Part shown: positions 12,086-24,611 of the stretch, in pieces | Numbering within the stretch: the stretch's first letter is position 1 | How the letters are laid out: each line of letters opens with the position of its first letter | Assembly: GCA_037349315.1 (NCBI GenBank) | Contig: JBAIAC010000057.1 | Span: 186,001 to 250,000 of the forward strand | DNA length: 64,000 nucleotides | DNA from: Chelydra serpentina | Lineage: Eukaryota > Chordata > Testudines > Chelydridae | Direction: 5' to 3' | Notes under the pieces: model-generated | The model's input: only the letters and a program-made list of their open reading frames with translations | What the model was told of the DNA's origin: nothing | The model's database searches: none | Program-made: the position numbers and the translations under genes

Positions 12086-14320
12086 TTATACCAGAGGTTC
12101 AGATGATGTCATTCCCTTGTGTCCAGAGGTACTAACACACCTGGGCCTACGTTCAACATCTCTGAGTTTAACATGCATCCATCTGCATAATCCAACATAC
12201 AGAATAATTACAATAAACTGAATTACTAATATAACTGAGAGAGGATGAATCAGGAACGTGCCATGATTCAACTGTGCCAGTGGGATCAGCAAAAAGTGAA
12301 CTCCACCAGTGAGCAACCCCAGCCGACTTAAGCACCCTTTTTAAAATCACCTCTATCTGCTCCAATGAATGGTGTATTGTAAGCGTAGTGGCTCTACCCA
12401 GCTCCAATATCTCATTGATGTGCAGAGCGAGCTCGGGATGTTCCACCAGCTGCTTAAGGAGTGTTATGCTGAGTCCTAGACTTACAGGTTCAACATGGCG
12501 ATAGAGGTGATAGGCTGTCCTGATATTTCGGGAATTCATCCTTTCAGATTCAAAATATGTATCACACCCTATTACAGATAAGACCAAACATAAACACAAA
12601 TTAGAGTGGATATCATTATAAACAGTATAATAGGTATTAACAGTGAAAATCTTGCAAGTGCTCCTACTACATATGCAATGATCGTTAACCTCTATAATCT
12701 GGGACTGGACCTAGGACTGAGCTCATAGTGGCATTTACCCTCTGCTGGATTCAGACAGATGTGAGTACCCGTGAATACATCAGTGAGACCTCTATATCCC
12801 TGATTACCTTTCCAGAGGCATTCACCTATGTCCACTGCGTGGTACTCACTGCTCTTATTTACCACCCACTTTGGAATGTCTACGGTCATTTGGATGATGT
12901 GGTTCAGAACCAATCCCAGGGGCAAGAGCAGATAAACCCACATGGTCGTGGTATTGGTAATGGTGAGAATGTGTGATAAAACCCTCTTTGCGTGTGGATC
13001 AAAAACAAAATCCAGTAGCTCCCACCATTGGTGATGCTCCTTCTTATAGGTTGATACGGGTACATCTTTGGTCATCACATTTCTAATTTCTGCTGGGAGC
13101 ACACCCTGGAACCCAGATCTTAAGATTCCACTTGCCACTGTTTGCATCCACGGTTGGACCTGAATACATGATATTGCCAGTGAGGCATTGCCCAAAAATA
13201 TACCTTTATTTCTAAGGATGGTGGTCTTGTCTTTTTCCTGGACATCAGACCAAGCCTTGATGATGCCAGTAATGTTGTATCCCAGATCTTCTTTATTCAT
13301 GGCAGATACCAAGAGTTGGTTTAGGGTAGCTACATTATGCCCAATGCTACCGATCCGTTGGGATAGAGACTTAGTGTTTAGAGTGTTCATAATTCCTAAA
13401 CCTGCCCCAACCCCTCCTAGTGTTTTGGCTGCCACATCCCTTTTACTACAGCCATATTTAGGTTCAGCACTCAGACTCCAAGACTCCTACCCCAACACTG
13501 CTGTCTTGGTGAACTGAGCACACCTGGGCTCCATGCTATGGGCGTTGGTTTGCATGTCTATCATAACCTTTTTGATGGCAAACGTTGGGTTAATTATTAA
13601 TAGCCTTCTTAAATTCTGGTTGACCACCACAGATCCTATATGGCTAATGTGGGGCTTGGGTACCACTAATACCGCTATTTCCTGAGGTGCACCATAAGAT
13701 CCCGTTAAATTCCACATTCCCGAGTAGTTCGATGTTATAGATGCATTAATACTTCCAGAGCACTGTGCAACAAAAACATGTTGCTCATAACTTGAACAAA
13801 ACATATTTGCATAACTAGAGCTATTACAGTAATGACTGGGATTAACACTACAATATGCACTGACGGTCATTAATTTTACTGGAGTATGCACTCTTACTCG
13901 TATTCAGGTTTGCCCAAACTGAACGCTCAGTGACACCACAATAGGAAGAAGTCCCTCCTGAATATAAGATTGAAGGCAAGATTACATGCATACATATTTG
14001 AAGGGACTGGCAGTAAGGAACCCTCCAGAGCAAGTTAAGTGTGGCTGTTGGACCTGCCACACACAACTATCTTTGGGCAGGAAAACTTTCCCCAATGGTC
14101 CAGCATCCCTCCCCTCTGTGATACAGGTATTGGAATATGTCTCGCTGATCATGTAGGAATTATGTTCTTTTTCGGCCATCCAGGAAAATATACAAATGTG
14201 ACCATTCTTATACCCAAAATGTAATAGGGACATTGTCTAGTCACACATTTTTTGCAGTGCTTGACCTTGGTTTTAGGTAATGTTTCACATAGCTTACTTG
14301 CTTTCATGACTGGATATAAA
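12086..14320 (-). pseudogene. Endogenous retrovirus env remnant (broken surface + transmembrane subunits)
   Basis: These are fragmented minus-strand frames of a retroviral envelope, running toward the LTR. The surface-subunit part (about 14320 to 13490) is Cys-rich with several N-X-S/T sites (four to five in 13487-13891). The transmembrane part begins after a Lys-Arg dibasic near 13440 with a Gly-rich, hydrophobic, fusion-peptide-like segment and then a heptad-like stretch (frame 12692-13435). Further frames at 12168-12599 and 12086-12316 carry a helical segment and a hydrophobic anchor followed by basic residues. Breaks: in-frame TAG at 13487-13489, in-frame TAA at 13982-13984, a frame change between 14066 and 13890, and another near 12600-12690. 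The frames at 14233, 13891 and 13435 are in register. I see no CX6CC motif, so the retroviral class is unresolved. No gag or pol lies upstream. The copy is non-functional as it stands. Confidence 0.7.
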
Positions 14321-15846
14321 TGGTCATTTCTGTAGTTGTTTTTTGTGTTCTTGGTGTTATATACTCCTTAGTTCTGGGAAAACTTCAATGCTTCCATCCA
14401 CAGCTGAAATGTAAAACCTATCTGCATGGCATTTCACTGCTTTTTAATTCCCATAGTGTAACACTGGCCAGAGTTGAGCTTGCTGCCTTCTGTGCTGACA
14501 TTGTTCCATTTTTGTTGCTAATGATGTGGCTCTGGCATTCTGCTGTGTGCCAGCCATCTGCTAAGTGCGTCTGGGGTATTTCACCCCCTTGTGCTCAGGG
14601 GTCTGGGATCACTGGGGCATGATCAGGAGCACTTGACAGGCACAAGGGCCCGGTAGGGATTTTGGGATGTAGGCCAAGGCAGTCACAAAGGCTGACATTT
14701 TATTATGGTTTCACTTGCTTGTGGCTAATTACCCCAATAGTGTGGTAGTTACCCCAATTGTTTCACTAGGACTCAGGTTATATCTTCAGGGTTCCCTTTA
14801 GTCTTACTGTTCTTTAAAGTAAGGAAACTTTAGTGTTTATTATGATGGCAACTGTAGGCGGCGTCTTATCTACAGTGCAAAGGGCATCTATGTAAAAATC
14901 AGTCATTTTTACTCTTCCCCATCCCTGAGCTGGGGAGAAGATTTGGTATCTGCCTCAGTGTTATATCTCTCCAGTATTGAGATTCTAGACTGAATAGCTT
15001 ATACAGTTTTACTCCTTTGTTTAAAGAAACTGCTTAGCTTGCAGCTGCACAATCCTCACTTTCCTTAATGTTTTCTAAAGGGGACATTGCAGGTGATGGG
15101 AAGAACTGATCAGCTCCAGGCTTCTTGCTGAATTAAAATGCAACTTGCTCTAACTTGTAGTTTTGATGCATCAGTGGAATTGCCATATTATTATATAACC
15201 AGAGTAATGGGGATGAATGGCATATTTGCTGTAGTGATGTGAACTGTAAAAAATGGGCATGTTAAACCAAGAGATGAGCAAAGTCTGTATTGCTTTTATG
15301 CAGCTCACCGAAGCCTGGACTACTTGGGAAATATTGTAAAAATTAACATATTCTCCTTTGTCATTGTTCTCAAAACAAACCAACACTTTTTCTGTCTTTA
15401 ATTTCAATGTATTTAATCATCAAAAGATGCTAGTAGGTAGTAACTGTGATACATGCTGTAAGACTTGAGGACTGTCCTGATTACTGTTCCTTTCTCTGAG
15501 GTACTAGAGTGAGAACAGCTTGCATGCAATACATTGCTACATATTTTTGTAATATCATGGTTTAGGTTATTCAGGTAAATTCATATGAATGGGAGCAGTA
15601 ACTAATCTTCATTGCTTTCATGTAGTGTCTTTTTTTTTTATATATATAGTTCTGTATATGACAACTTCAGTTAAACCTCTGTGGCTTACGGTTGCTGAGT
15701 TTTATTAGTTCTAAACTTAGAAAAGTTTTATACCTGAATGCCATAATTTTGTGAATATGTAAAATCCCAGACACTATTACATTAATATAGGGTGTTTTTT
15801 GCATTTAATTTCCTTGGTTTTCTTTTTTGGTGAAAGAGAAAACTGT
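14321..15846. other. No gene recognised
   Basis: Short ORFs only. The provirus sequence fades out at the right edge of env near 14320-14360 without a recognisable 5' LTR. Confidence 0.45.
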
Positions 15847-15896
15847 TATTGTTTTGCTCATTTTAAATACATGTTCTTAAAATGAGCAAAACAATA
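15847..15896. repeat. Perfect 20-bp inverted repeat (hairpin)
   Basis: Arms at 15847-15866 and 15877-15896 are exact reverse complements with a 10-nt loop (core arm sequence attgttttgctcatttta). The size suggests a short hairpin or a tiny foldback element. There is no evidence for expression. Confidence 0.85.
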
Positions 15897-17999
15897 TTAC
15901 ATTTGTATCATGCAGCAGACCTATCTAGATAATGTCACAAATTGGGAAGGGAAATAATAGATGAACTTTTTCATTGTTGTTTTGACTCATACACAACTTT
16001 ATTTCTCAGCTCTTTTCCCTCTCAAATTTAGCCAGGTTAGCATTGCTCATTGTTGCCTGTGTATAGGCCAAGTGTGAAGTTTTAAATACACACATGCTAG
16101 GCACATGAACAACTTTCTCAAAATGTATGCGGGGGGCACTTTTTTTTTAATGCTTGGACAACACAGCATGGCCACATACATTTTCTACGACTGTCCCCTT
16201 TCCTTGACCTATCATTGCTTAAAATAAAATCACCTTTCAACTGAGAAGCTGCATAAGAAATTTCAGCTGTTGCAGTGTGATGTGATCTGTGATGAATATA
16301 GGCAAAGTACAGACAGTCTGGATATGGCTGTTCTGTGGATACACAAATGTGTAGTGGGGGAGGGAAAGAAAATGAAAAACAAAAAGGATTTTCATCTTCA
16401 TAAATCCTACTCAGCAAGATTACAGTAAGATTAGCATGGTGCACATTGACTTACAAAATCCAAACCCATAATTCGTAGGGCTGAAAGAAGAGAACTCCTT
16501 GAGGAACATAATGTGCAGTCTCTAGAATTACTGATTTTATAGCTAGGCGTGTAGCGTAGATTATAGCAATTGATGATGTAATTATATTTACCTCCCTCCT
16601 TAACAGAAAGCTAGTGCAGTGACCATAACATATTCATTTAACACTAAATGTTTATAATGCATATATTGCAAAGCTAGAATGACTCTATCTCCTGATGGTT
16701 TGTGGAGTCCAAGTTCACAGTGAATCATCATCATTCCAGGATACGCAAGAGCTGACAGTCTGATCTCGCATTGTAGATTAAAAGTCTTCCTTCTTCCAGT
16801 CTACCTAGGATTCATGCTGCCAGCTTTTACTAAAACCAATCCTGTGGAGCCAAGTGCTAGGTCATTCATGGTACATTTTGCAAAGGAGGCCCTTGCATAG
16901 TGTAACACAATATAAAAGGCTGAGAGGGCCCTAGCTCCCCATTTCTGCCATTAGAATAAAAATACATGCAATGACTCCAAGCACGTCTAAAATAAAAGGC
17001 TATTCAATGATTTGGACTTCTGAGTACTGAAGAGCCTTTTATAATGTTTTTAGTAGACCTGGTCTTACAACGGACAAGACAAAACAGTGAAATCTGTCAG
17101 AAATCTGCCCAGGAAACACCTCCCTCCCCCCGCTTTATGCTGAAAATAGAAAGAGGCCTCTTATTAGCCTGAGCTTGTAAAAGTGACTAGTAAGATAGCG
17201 GACAGCTCACTTGGTGAATAGCCTTGTGGCAACAAAAAAAATGGATATTGGAAGCCTCATTGTAAGGAGTCAGAAGAGACCACGGGATCCTAAAAGAACA
17301 TTGTGTGTTTCCTGTAATATGTATTAAACCATCTAAATACAAAGAACATTCTCACCTCAGTAAAAGAAAAGGCAGCATTTGGCAAAGTACAGTGACAAAT
17401 GTTTCTGGGATGTTAAAGGCTGTTTATGGAAAAGTAACTGGAGAAACAGAAGCTTTAAAAACCATTCCTCTGAATTCACAAAGTGAGCCATCAGGCACAC
17501 TGCACCCTGTGTTACTGATGTTGAAGAGATATCTATGTCCCTAGAAAGGCTCTCTATGAAGGGCACACCCTATGAAGGAGTGACTGAAAGGAAATAAATT
17601 GCAAAGATTTATTGATTCAGTTGAAATAGAATTGACAGACTGTTGTCTGTAACACTGCTTCTTGTAACTGCTGGGAAAAAAAATTGTTTTTGTCCGAACT
17701 GTGTATTCCTTCTCACTGGACCAGGATTGTGACAACGATTGTGAAATACTCAAGGAGATTATAGGCTACAAAACCAGAAAACCCAGCAATAATGGGTTAA
17801 CCCCATGTTCACTGCGCACGTGTCACCTCAGGTGGGGAATCAGAGAGAAAATTTCTAGACACCATTCATGGCTGCTTCTAGGAGCAACTTGTCCTGGAAC
17901 TTGCAAGCGGAGAGTCAATTCCTGATTTAGCCCTAAATGGCGCACAGCACTTGGTCCTAGAGGTGAATATAGCTAAACCACTCAGTAATGGCAACCATA
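15897..17999. other. No gene recognised
   Basis: Mixed AT-rich DNA with only short ORFs. I saw no repeat family or exon. Confidence 0.45.
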
Positions 18000-18180
18000 A
18001 CTTAATTCAGTGTTGATAAATGGAAAGTAATGCACATTGGAAAACATAATCCCCACTATCTATACAAAATGATGGGGGCCTAAATGCTGTTAGCATTCCC
18101 AAGAAAGATCTTGGAGTCCTCATGGATAGTTCTTTGAAAACAACTGTTCAATGTGCAGCAGCAGTCATGATGCTTATTGA
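18000..18180 (+). repeat. CR1 LINE fragment
   Basis: The text resembles the CR1 segment after the RT catalytic box (aaatggaaagtaatgcacat; 'gatcttggagtcctcatgga'). It is short and degraded, with no open frame. Confidence 0.65.
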
Positions 18181-18249
18181 GTATCATTCGTATGTATGAT
18201 GGTATCTCATTTCACTAAATCTGGATCCTCCATTGGCATATTGTTGGTT

Positions 18250-18325
18250 TAGTTTGTAAGCTCTTCAAGGCTTGTCTCCTAAAGCAACCTAGCTTACGGC
18301 AGGCACTGTATAAATAATACGCTGT
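18250..18325 (+). repeat. SINE/LINE tail fragment
   Basis: 'ttgtaagctcttcaaggc' ... 'gcactgtataaataata' resembles the same common tail family as 185-335. The match is by eye and class is uncertain. Confidence 0.4.
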
Positions 18326-19489
18326 ACCGTACTGAACATACCAGTTTATATCTCATTCCCCCATTTAAGCCACATGAGTGATCCCACGCTATACAATTCA
18401 CTAGCAAAACAAACATCTCCCCCTCACCCTGCGTGCTGTCCCAAAACAACCTACCCATCTCCCGTCATACCTTCTCAAGCCTGCTCCATGAAGCCAACTA
18501 CTGGACATTTTATAATGATTTTAACCTCTTGTTATCCACAGCGGCCAGACTCTATGCAGCTGCAGTAATCTCAAAGCCTGGGTGGACTCCTGATCTTCCT
18601 ACTTAAATGTGGGGGGCTTGGATATGAATGAGAGTTAAATACTTCAGCTGCATGAGCTAATGCTGGAATGCAGACCAATTTCATTGAAGGCTGAGTGGAT
18701 GGTGGCTGGAGACATTTTACAGTACATATTCTGTCTAGCTGGAGTGTTGGTGGAGAGAAGTGGCACTACATATTAGTTGTTTATATTCTGTGTATGTGGT
18801 AAGAGCAGGTATTAGCATGGCAAAGGCTGCTCTAGAAGACTGATTTGTTGCTGCTGAGACTCATTAATCAAATCTTACTACAAGAAAGTCTAATGCAGCT
18901 GCTTGCAGGCCATTGTGGGAAGGATTGTAAGTATGCAGTCAGTCTCAAAAGGTAGAGAGAACATGCTCATAAGTCTTTCTAGTGCAAGATGTCTATGCAC
19001 TGAGCTGTAGCTTGCATTTTCTAAGAGCCTAAAATAATCTTTGGTTTAGGAGCAAGGATTTTCTCACAGAGATGACTAGAAATTAGGGAGCACCATGAGA
19101 GAGTGGGGTGCACGTCTAATTAGCACCACCGTTGAGAACTGTGTCCAGACATAGAATGTGGTTTGGTGTGGGGGAAAACTCAAATAAAAATCAGAAAATG
19201 CTACTTTGTCCATAAACCCTTGTCCCAAACATGGGGATCTCTGAGAAGTCTGTGGAATTGGCTTTATTTTTTCACATATAAAATCTGTTTGTCTGCAAGA
19301 GTGAGTTTTCTGAGACATGGTGTTTCAACAGTTTCAGGCTTCAAAAAGGATTCTTACAGGATGGAAAGGGAGAAAGAGAGAGAGAATAATTATTGCTATT
19401 TTAAAGTTAAAAATACTTGTTTAGTGCTTAGATGGTACAGTGCCGGGGCTGTATAAGTACATAGATGAGCAGAGATTATGGGAAATATG
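18326..19489. other. No gene recognised
   Basis: Short ORFs only, with an agag-rich patch at about 19365-19390. Confidence 0.45.
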
Positions 19490-21230
19490 TTCTGTTAAAC
19501 AGACATGGACTGTTTTTAAGAAAGGAACAAAATGTGATCCGGATAACTACAGGCCTGTTAGACATCTGTAGTATGCAAGGTCTTGGAAAAAAATTTGAAG
19601 GAGAAAGGAAAGGACATTGAGGTCAGTGGTAATTGGGATAAAATACAACATGGCTTTACAAAAGGTAGATTGTGCCAAACCAACCTGATCTCCTTCTTTG
19701 AGAAGGTAACAGATATTTTCGACAAAGGAAACACAGTGGATCTAATTTACCTTGATTTCAGTAAGGCATTTGATACGGTTCCACATGGGGAATTATTAGT
19801 TAAATTGGAAAAGATGGAGATCAATATGAAAATTGAAAGGTGGATAAGGAACTGGCTAACGGGGAGATTACAGCGGGACATACTGAAAGGTGAACTGTCA
19901 GGCTGGAGGGAGGTTACTAGTGGAGTTCCTCAGTGATCGGTTTTGGGACCAATCTTATTTAATCTTTTTATTAATGACCTCGGCACAAAAAGTGGGAGTG
20001 TGCTAATAAAGTTTGCGGATGACACAAAGCTGCCAATACAGAGAAGGACCGGGATATTATACAGGAAGATCTGGATGACCTTGTAAAACTGGAGTAATAG
20101 TAATAAGATGAAACTTAATAGTGAAAAGTGCAAGGTCATGCATTTAGGGATTAATGACAAGAATCTTAGTTATAAAATGGGGATGTATCAGTTGGAAGTA
20201 ACGGAGGAGGAAGACCTCAGAGTATTGGTTGATCACGGGATGACTATAAGCCGCCACTGTGATATGTCAGTGAAAAAAGCTAATGCCGTCTTGGGATGCA
20301 TCAGGCGAAGTATTCCCAGTAGAGATAAGGAGGTGTTAGTACCATTATACAAGGCACTAGTGAGACCTCATCTGGAATACTATGTGCAGTTCTGGTCTCC
20401 CATGTTCAAGAAGGATGAATTCAAACTGGAACAGGTACAGAGAAGGGCGACCAGGATGATCCGAGGAATGGAAAACCTGTCTTATGAAAGAAGACTCGAG
20501 GAGCTTGGCTTGTTTAGCCTAACCAAAAGAAGGCTGAGGGGAGATATGATTGCTCTCTATAAATATATCCGAGCGGAAAATACCAGGGAGGGAGAGGACT
20601 TATGTAAGATCAGTACCAATGTGGACACAAGGACAAATGGATATAAACTGGCAATCAGGAAGTTTAGACTTGAAATTAGACGAAGGTTTCTAACCATCAA
20701 AGGAGTGAAGTTCTGGAACAGCCTTCCAAGGGGAGTAGTGCGGGCAAAAGACATATCTAGCTTCAAGACTAAGCTTGATAAGTTTATGGAGGAGATGGTA
20801 TGATGGGCAATTAATTGATCTTTGACTATCATCAGTAAATATGCCCAATGGCCTGTGATGGGATGTTAGATGAGGTGGGATCTGAGTTGCTACAGAGAAT
20901 TCATTCCTGGGTGTCTGGTGGGTGAGTTTTTCCCACATGCTCAGGGTTCAGCTGATCGCCATATTTGGGGTCGGGAAGGAATTTTCCTCCAGGGCAAATT
21001 GGCAGAGGCCCTGGGGTTTCTTTTGCCTTCTTCTGCAGTGTGGAGCACGGGTCACTTGCTGGAGGATTCTCTGCACCTTGAAGTCTTTAAACCATGGTTC
21101 AAGGACTTCAATAGCTCAGACATAGGTTAGAGGTTTATTACAGGAATGGGTGGGTGAGATTCTGTGGCCTGCATTGTGCAGGAGGTCAGACTAGATGATC
21201 ATAATGGTCCCTTCTATGAGTCTATATTTT
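19490..21230 (+). mobile_element. CR1 LINE, 5'-truncated, about 1.7 kb
   Basis: This is the most complete CR1 in the window: most of the RT domain, the C-terminal region, the 3' UTR and the characteristic 3' end ('ggtcagactagatgatcata' ... 'atggtcccttct'). There is no endonuclease domain, so it is truncated at its 5' end as is usual for CR1. A hAT MITE inserted about 70 bp beyond its end. Confidence 0.9.
19583..20803 (+). pseudogene. CR1 ORF2 reverse transcriptase, C-terminal part, interrupted
   Basis: The first open segment (19583-19936) contains the RT motif 'YLDFSKAFDTVPH' (residues 56-68) and 'TSGVPQ', then hits a TGA at 19934-19936. The same frame continues past the stop to the catalytic FADDTK at 20012-20029. 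A frame change, later compensated, follows between about 20030 and 20107. The 231-codon segment 20108-20803 is the thumb and C-terminal region, with 'LEYYVQFWSP', 'RATRMIRGMENL' and 'RRLRGDMIALYKY'. All are typical of CR1. With one stop, two frame changes and a missing N-terminus it is dead, yet it is better preserved than its neighbours. Confidence 0.92.
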
Positions 21231-21293
21231 AAACATGACAGAAGGCTCAACGAATCCCTAAACCCATGGCATTATTATTTGGATTGCAGTACC

Positions 21294-21556
21294 CTCTAGA
21301 GCAGGGGTCTCCAAACTACGACCCGAGGGCCGGATCTGGCCCGCAGCTTCAATTTGTCCGGCCCCCCAACCAATTGCTGCCACTGCCTCGGCGGCACTTT
21401 GGCAGCAGCTCAAATGCTGCTGCCGCCTTGGCGGTATTTCGGCGGCAGGGCCCCGTCGAAATCGGGCCCCGCACTCCCTAAAGCCAGCCCGCGAAGCCCC
21501 ATCAAAAATCTAATGTGGCCCTTGTCTCCTAAAGTTTGGAGACCCCTGCTCTCGAG
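21294..21556. mobile_element. hAT-type MITE with 8-bp target site duplication
   Basis: Perfect 16-bp terminal inverted repeats caggggtctccaaact / agtttggagacccctg bound 21302-21548 (247 bp). They are flanked by ctctagag (21294-21301) and ctctcgag (21549-21556), an 8-bp duplication with one mismatch. TIRs beginning CAG and 8-bp duplications are typical of hAT. The interior is GC-rich and non-coding, so mobility would need a transposase supplied in trans. Confidence 0.9.
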
Positions 21557-22597
21557 GCACCGGTTGAGGGTCAGGGCCTCACTGTGCTAGTGGCTGTCCA
21601 GACACACAGTACAAAGACAGTCCCTCTCTCAAAGGTTTCAGTCAGAAATGGCAGTGACAAAAATGTGGTTAAAACTCTGTTTCAGTTTATAATTTTCTTA
21701 TTGTGTCTGTATGAAGGGTCTTTAATGCCTGGGCACTGCATGCTGCAATCCCAGTATATTTAAAAAGTGACTGTCAGAAACAGTGCAGTTCATTTGTAAG
21801 ACTATGAATGAAATAAATTCTTCATGTATAAATGTCAGTACGTTTGTGTTGTTCTATGCTTCTTACAAACACTTTGTTCTTAACTCCTTATTTAATAATT
21901 TCATTGCTTGTAGGCATCTTTATAAGTGTAAAGTAGTTATTCTTCTTAAGTGGGATATATCTGCATTGTATTTTCTTTCTTTTTTCTTTATAATTCACTT
22001 TTTATTCAGTAGTTGTGAAAGTTAAGAACTGTCAGTACTGGAAATTGAAATCCTATCCATATGCTAGGTTTTAAATAGCTAAACAGAAACAAGTTTACAC
22101 AGGCAGATTTTCCTCATCTCAAACATACATCAACTACACTGTTCAGACAAGAAGAACAGATTCTCTTCCCTCCCCCAACCCCAAATTCTTTGGGTGAATA
22201 TTCCTGCTTGTTGTTAATGAGCAGAAACACTATTTGTCTGCAAAAATAATTGTTTAGGTAAAGGGCTTATATAATAAGATAGCATTACCTATAGAGGAAA
22301 TTGAGTCCATTCGAAATAAATGATCCCTTTTGGAGTTTATCACAATTTATGTATTTAGAGTAAAATTCATTCCTGTGCAGCAGGCCAGCTCAAGTCCCAT
22401 GCACCACTTAAAACCTACTCTAGGGACATAAATGGAATTTATGTTGGTCATAAGCCTCTGCATAGGGGTGCATTTTGTCCAGTGAGAGGTAAACGTACAT
22501 TTGCTAGGAAGATGTAAGACCATAGGATAATTTCACTCCAAGTTAGATTTAACTTTTAGATGAAAAATCATTGTTTTGTCTGAAGATTCTTTATTCT
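21557..22597. other. No gene recognised
   Basis: AT-rich DNA with short, hydrophobic-looking ORFs (for example 21783-22025) that are compositional. No family was identified. Confidence 0.45.
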
Positions 22598-23480
22598 TAG
22601 AGTCATTGACTTAAAGGGTCAGAAGGAACAATTGTGATAATCTAGTCTGAACTCCTGTACAGCACACGCCATAGACCTTGCCAAAATAATTCTTAGGGCA
22701 AATCTTTTAGAAAAACATGCAATCTTGATTTAAAAGTTGTCAGTGATCCACCACAGCCCTTGGTAAATTGTTCTAGTGGTTAATTATCCTCACTGTGAAA
22801 AATGTATGCCTTATTTCCACTCTGAATTTGTCTCTGCTAGATTGAGAGCCCATTATCAAATATTCGTTCCCAGGAGGTACTTATAGACTGTAATCAAGTC
22901 ATCCCTTAACCTTCTCTTTGTTAAACTAAATAGACTCAAGTTGCTCAATCACTATAATGCATGTTTTCCAATCCGTTAATCATTCTTGTGGCTCTTCTCT
23001 GAACCCTCTGCAGTTTATCAACATGCTTCTTGAATTGTGCACACCAGAGCTGGATGCAGTATTCCATCAGTGGTTGCACCACTGCCAAGTACAGAGGTAA
23101 AATAGCCTCTGTTTCTACTTTATATTCCTCTGTTTACACATCCAAGGCCTGCAGTAGCCATTTTGGCTACAGAGTTGCACTGTGAGCTTATATTCAACTG
23201 ATTATCCCACCATAACCCCCATATCTTTTTCAGTCACTGCTTCCCAATATGGAGTCTCCCATCCTGTAAGGTATGGCCTACATTCTTCGTTCACAGATGT
23301 ATACATTTACATTTAGCCATGTATAAATGCGTAATGTTTGCTTGCACACAGTTTACTGAGCGATTCAAACGTGCTCGGTGAGTGACCTGTCCTCCTCGTT
23401 ATTCATCACTCCCCCAATTTTTATGTCTGCAGACTTTATCAGTGATGATTTTATGTTTTCTTTTTATTAACACAGGAAGA
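22598..23480 (-). repeat. CR1 LINE, antisense, degraded
   Basis: Plus-strand text is the reverse complement of the CR1 3' half: 'aaaaacatgcaatcttgatt', 'cttgtggctcttctctgaac', 'gagctggatgcagtattcca', 'tttatcagtgatgattttat'. There is no open frame of note. It parallels the copy at 38836-40670. Confidence 0.85.
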
Positions 23481-23759
23481 GATGTGATAGAATGAGATGG
23501 GAAGGACAGCAAGGTGGGGATTCTTGGCAAACCTGACTTTGGGGAGAGGTAGATTGTAGGCCAGAGTCCTTAAATGCTGTTTTACTGCTTTGATCGGTTC
23601 ACAACAGCTAAATGGTGACTAGCCTTGGAGCACACTTTAGCTCTGCCCGAGCTCTTCTGTGGATTTTTTTTTTTTTTTTTAGCATTTAAATTAGAGCAGG
23701 ACACCTCCATCACAGATTCCAGGCAAATTGACTTTTCAGATTAACAAATCCGGAAAGAA

Positions 23760-23957
23760 CAGATGGAAACTAGAAATAAAGTACAAATTCTTAATGGTGA
23801 GAGTAACTATCCATTGGAACAATTTACCAAGGGTCGTGGTGGATTCTCCATCACTTACCATTATAAAATCAAGAAGGGATGTTTTTCTAAAAGATCTGCT
23901 CTAGGAATTATTTTGGGGAAGTTCTATGGTCTGTGCTAGACAGATCAGATTAGATGG
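23760..23957 (+). repeat. CR1 LINE 3' end, left part (split by an LTR)
   Basis: Contains 'agtaactatccattggaaca', 'ggtcgtggtggattctccat' and 'agatctgctctaggaatt', which belong to the CR1 3' end. It breaks at 23957 where the solo LTR begins and appears to resume at 24612. Confidence 0.8.
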
Positions 23958-24611
23958 TGTGATACAGCATGGCCAGAAGGCAGCAGGAGAGTGATCTAGG
24001 ATGAGGAGAAGCCTTATTCCCTGTAGATTAATTAAAAGCACCTGAAACTAATTAGAGCACCTGAAGCCAGTCACCTGATAAAATCCCCCTGCTTCAATCA
24101 GCCAGAGGAGGAGCTAGAGCAGAGTGGTTTGGTGGTGGAGCAGAGAGCAGTTTGGAAGAGCTGAAGCAGAGTGGTTTGGTGGTGGAGCAGAGAGCAGTTT
24201 GGAGGAGTGAAGCAGAGTGGATTGGTGGTGGAACAAAGAGCAGTTCGAAGGAAAGCGGAGGAGAGTTTTGAGAAGTGCTGCGGTGGGCTAAGAAGACCAA
24301 GATCCTAGGTAAAGGGACACCTGGCTTGTGCAGAGGGAAGGCAGGAAGCCCCACAAGCTGAAGGTCAGGAGAGGGAAGTAGCCCAGGGGAAAGAATCACT
24401 GGTACAAGTGGTTCACGTGCTATCATAGGGCCCCTGGGCTGGGACCCGGAGTAGAGGGCGGGCCCGGGTCCCTCCCTCTCCACTCCCCTTCCCTGGGATA
24501 CTAGTAGGATAGCTGTTACCCCAGTTCAGGGGCAAGAAATGGCACCCTGAAACCCCCCCAGAAGAAGAGAAAGTGTGGGACCCATCATAGTAGTGCCGGC
24601 AATTTGCCGCA
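23958..24611 (+). mobile_element. Solo LTR inserted in a CR1 copy, 4-bp target duplication
   Basis: The segment runs TGTGATACAG ... GCCGCA (TG...CA, 654 bp) with atgg on both sides (23954-23957 and 24612-24615). Removing it brings together CR1 text on either side. A TATA-like gataaaat at about 24077 fits an LTR promoter in plus orientation. It contains a 47-bp minisatellite. No internal coding region was found, hence solo LTR. Confidence 0.75.
24113..24255 (+). repeat. 47-bp minisatellite, about three units
   Basis: Units begin 'agagtggtttggtggtggag' at 24121, 24168 and 24214 (spacing 47 and 46 bp) with few differences between units one and two. It lies just downstream of the putative LTR TATA box, so it would fall at the start of the LTR transcript. 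Confidence 0.85.

Noticed and set aside
13188..13517. 109-codon plus-strand frame across env
   Set aside because: Antisense to the env transmembrane segment and without a domain.
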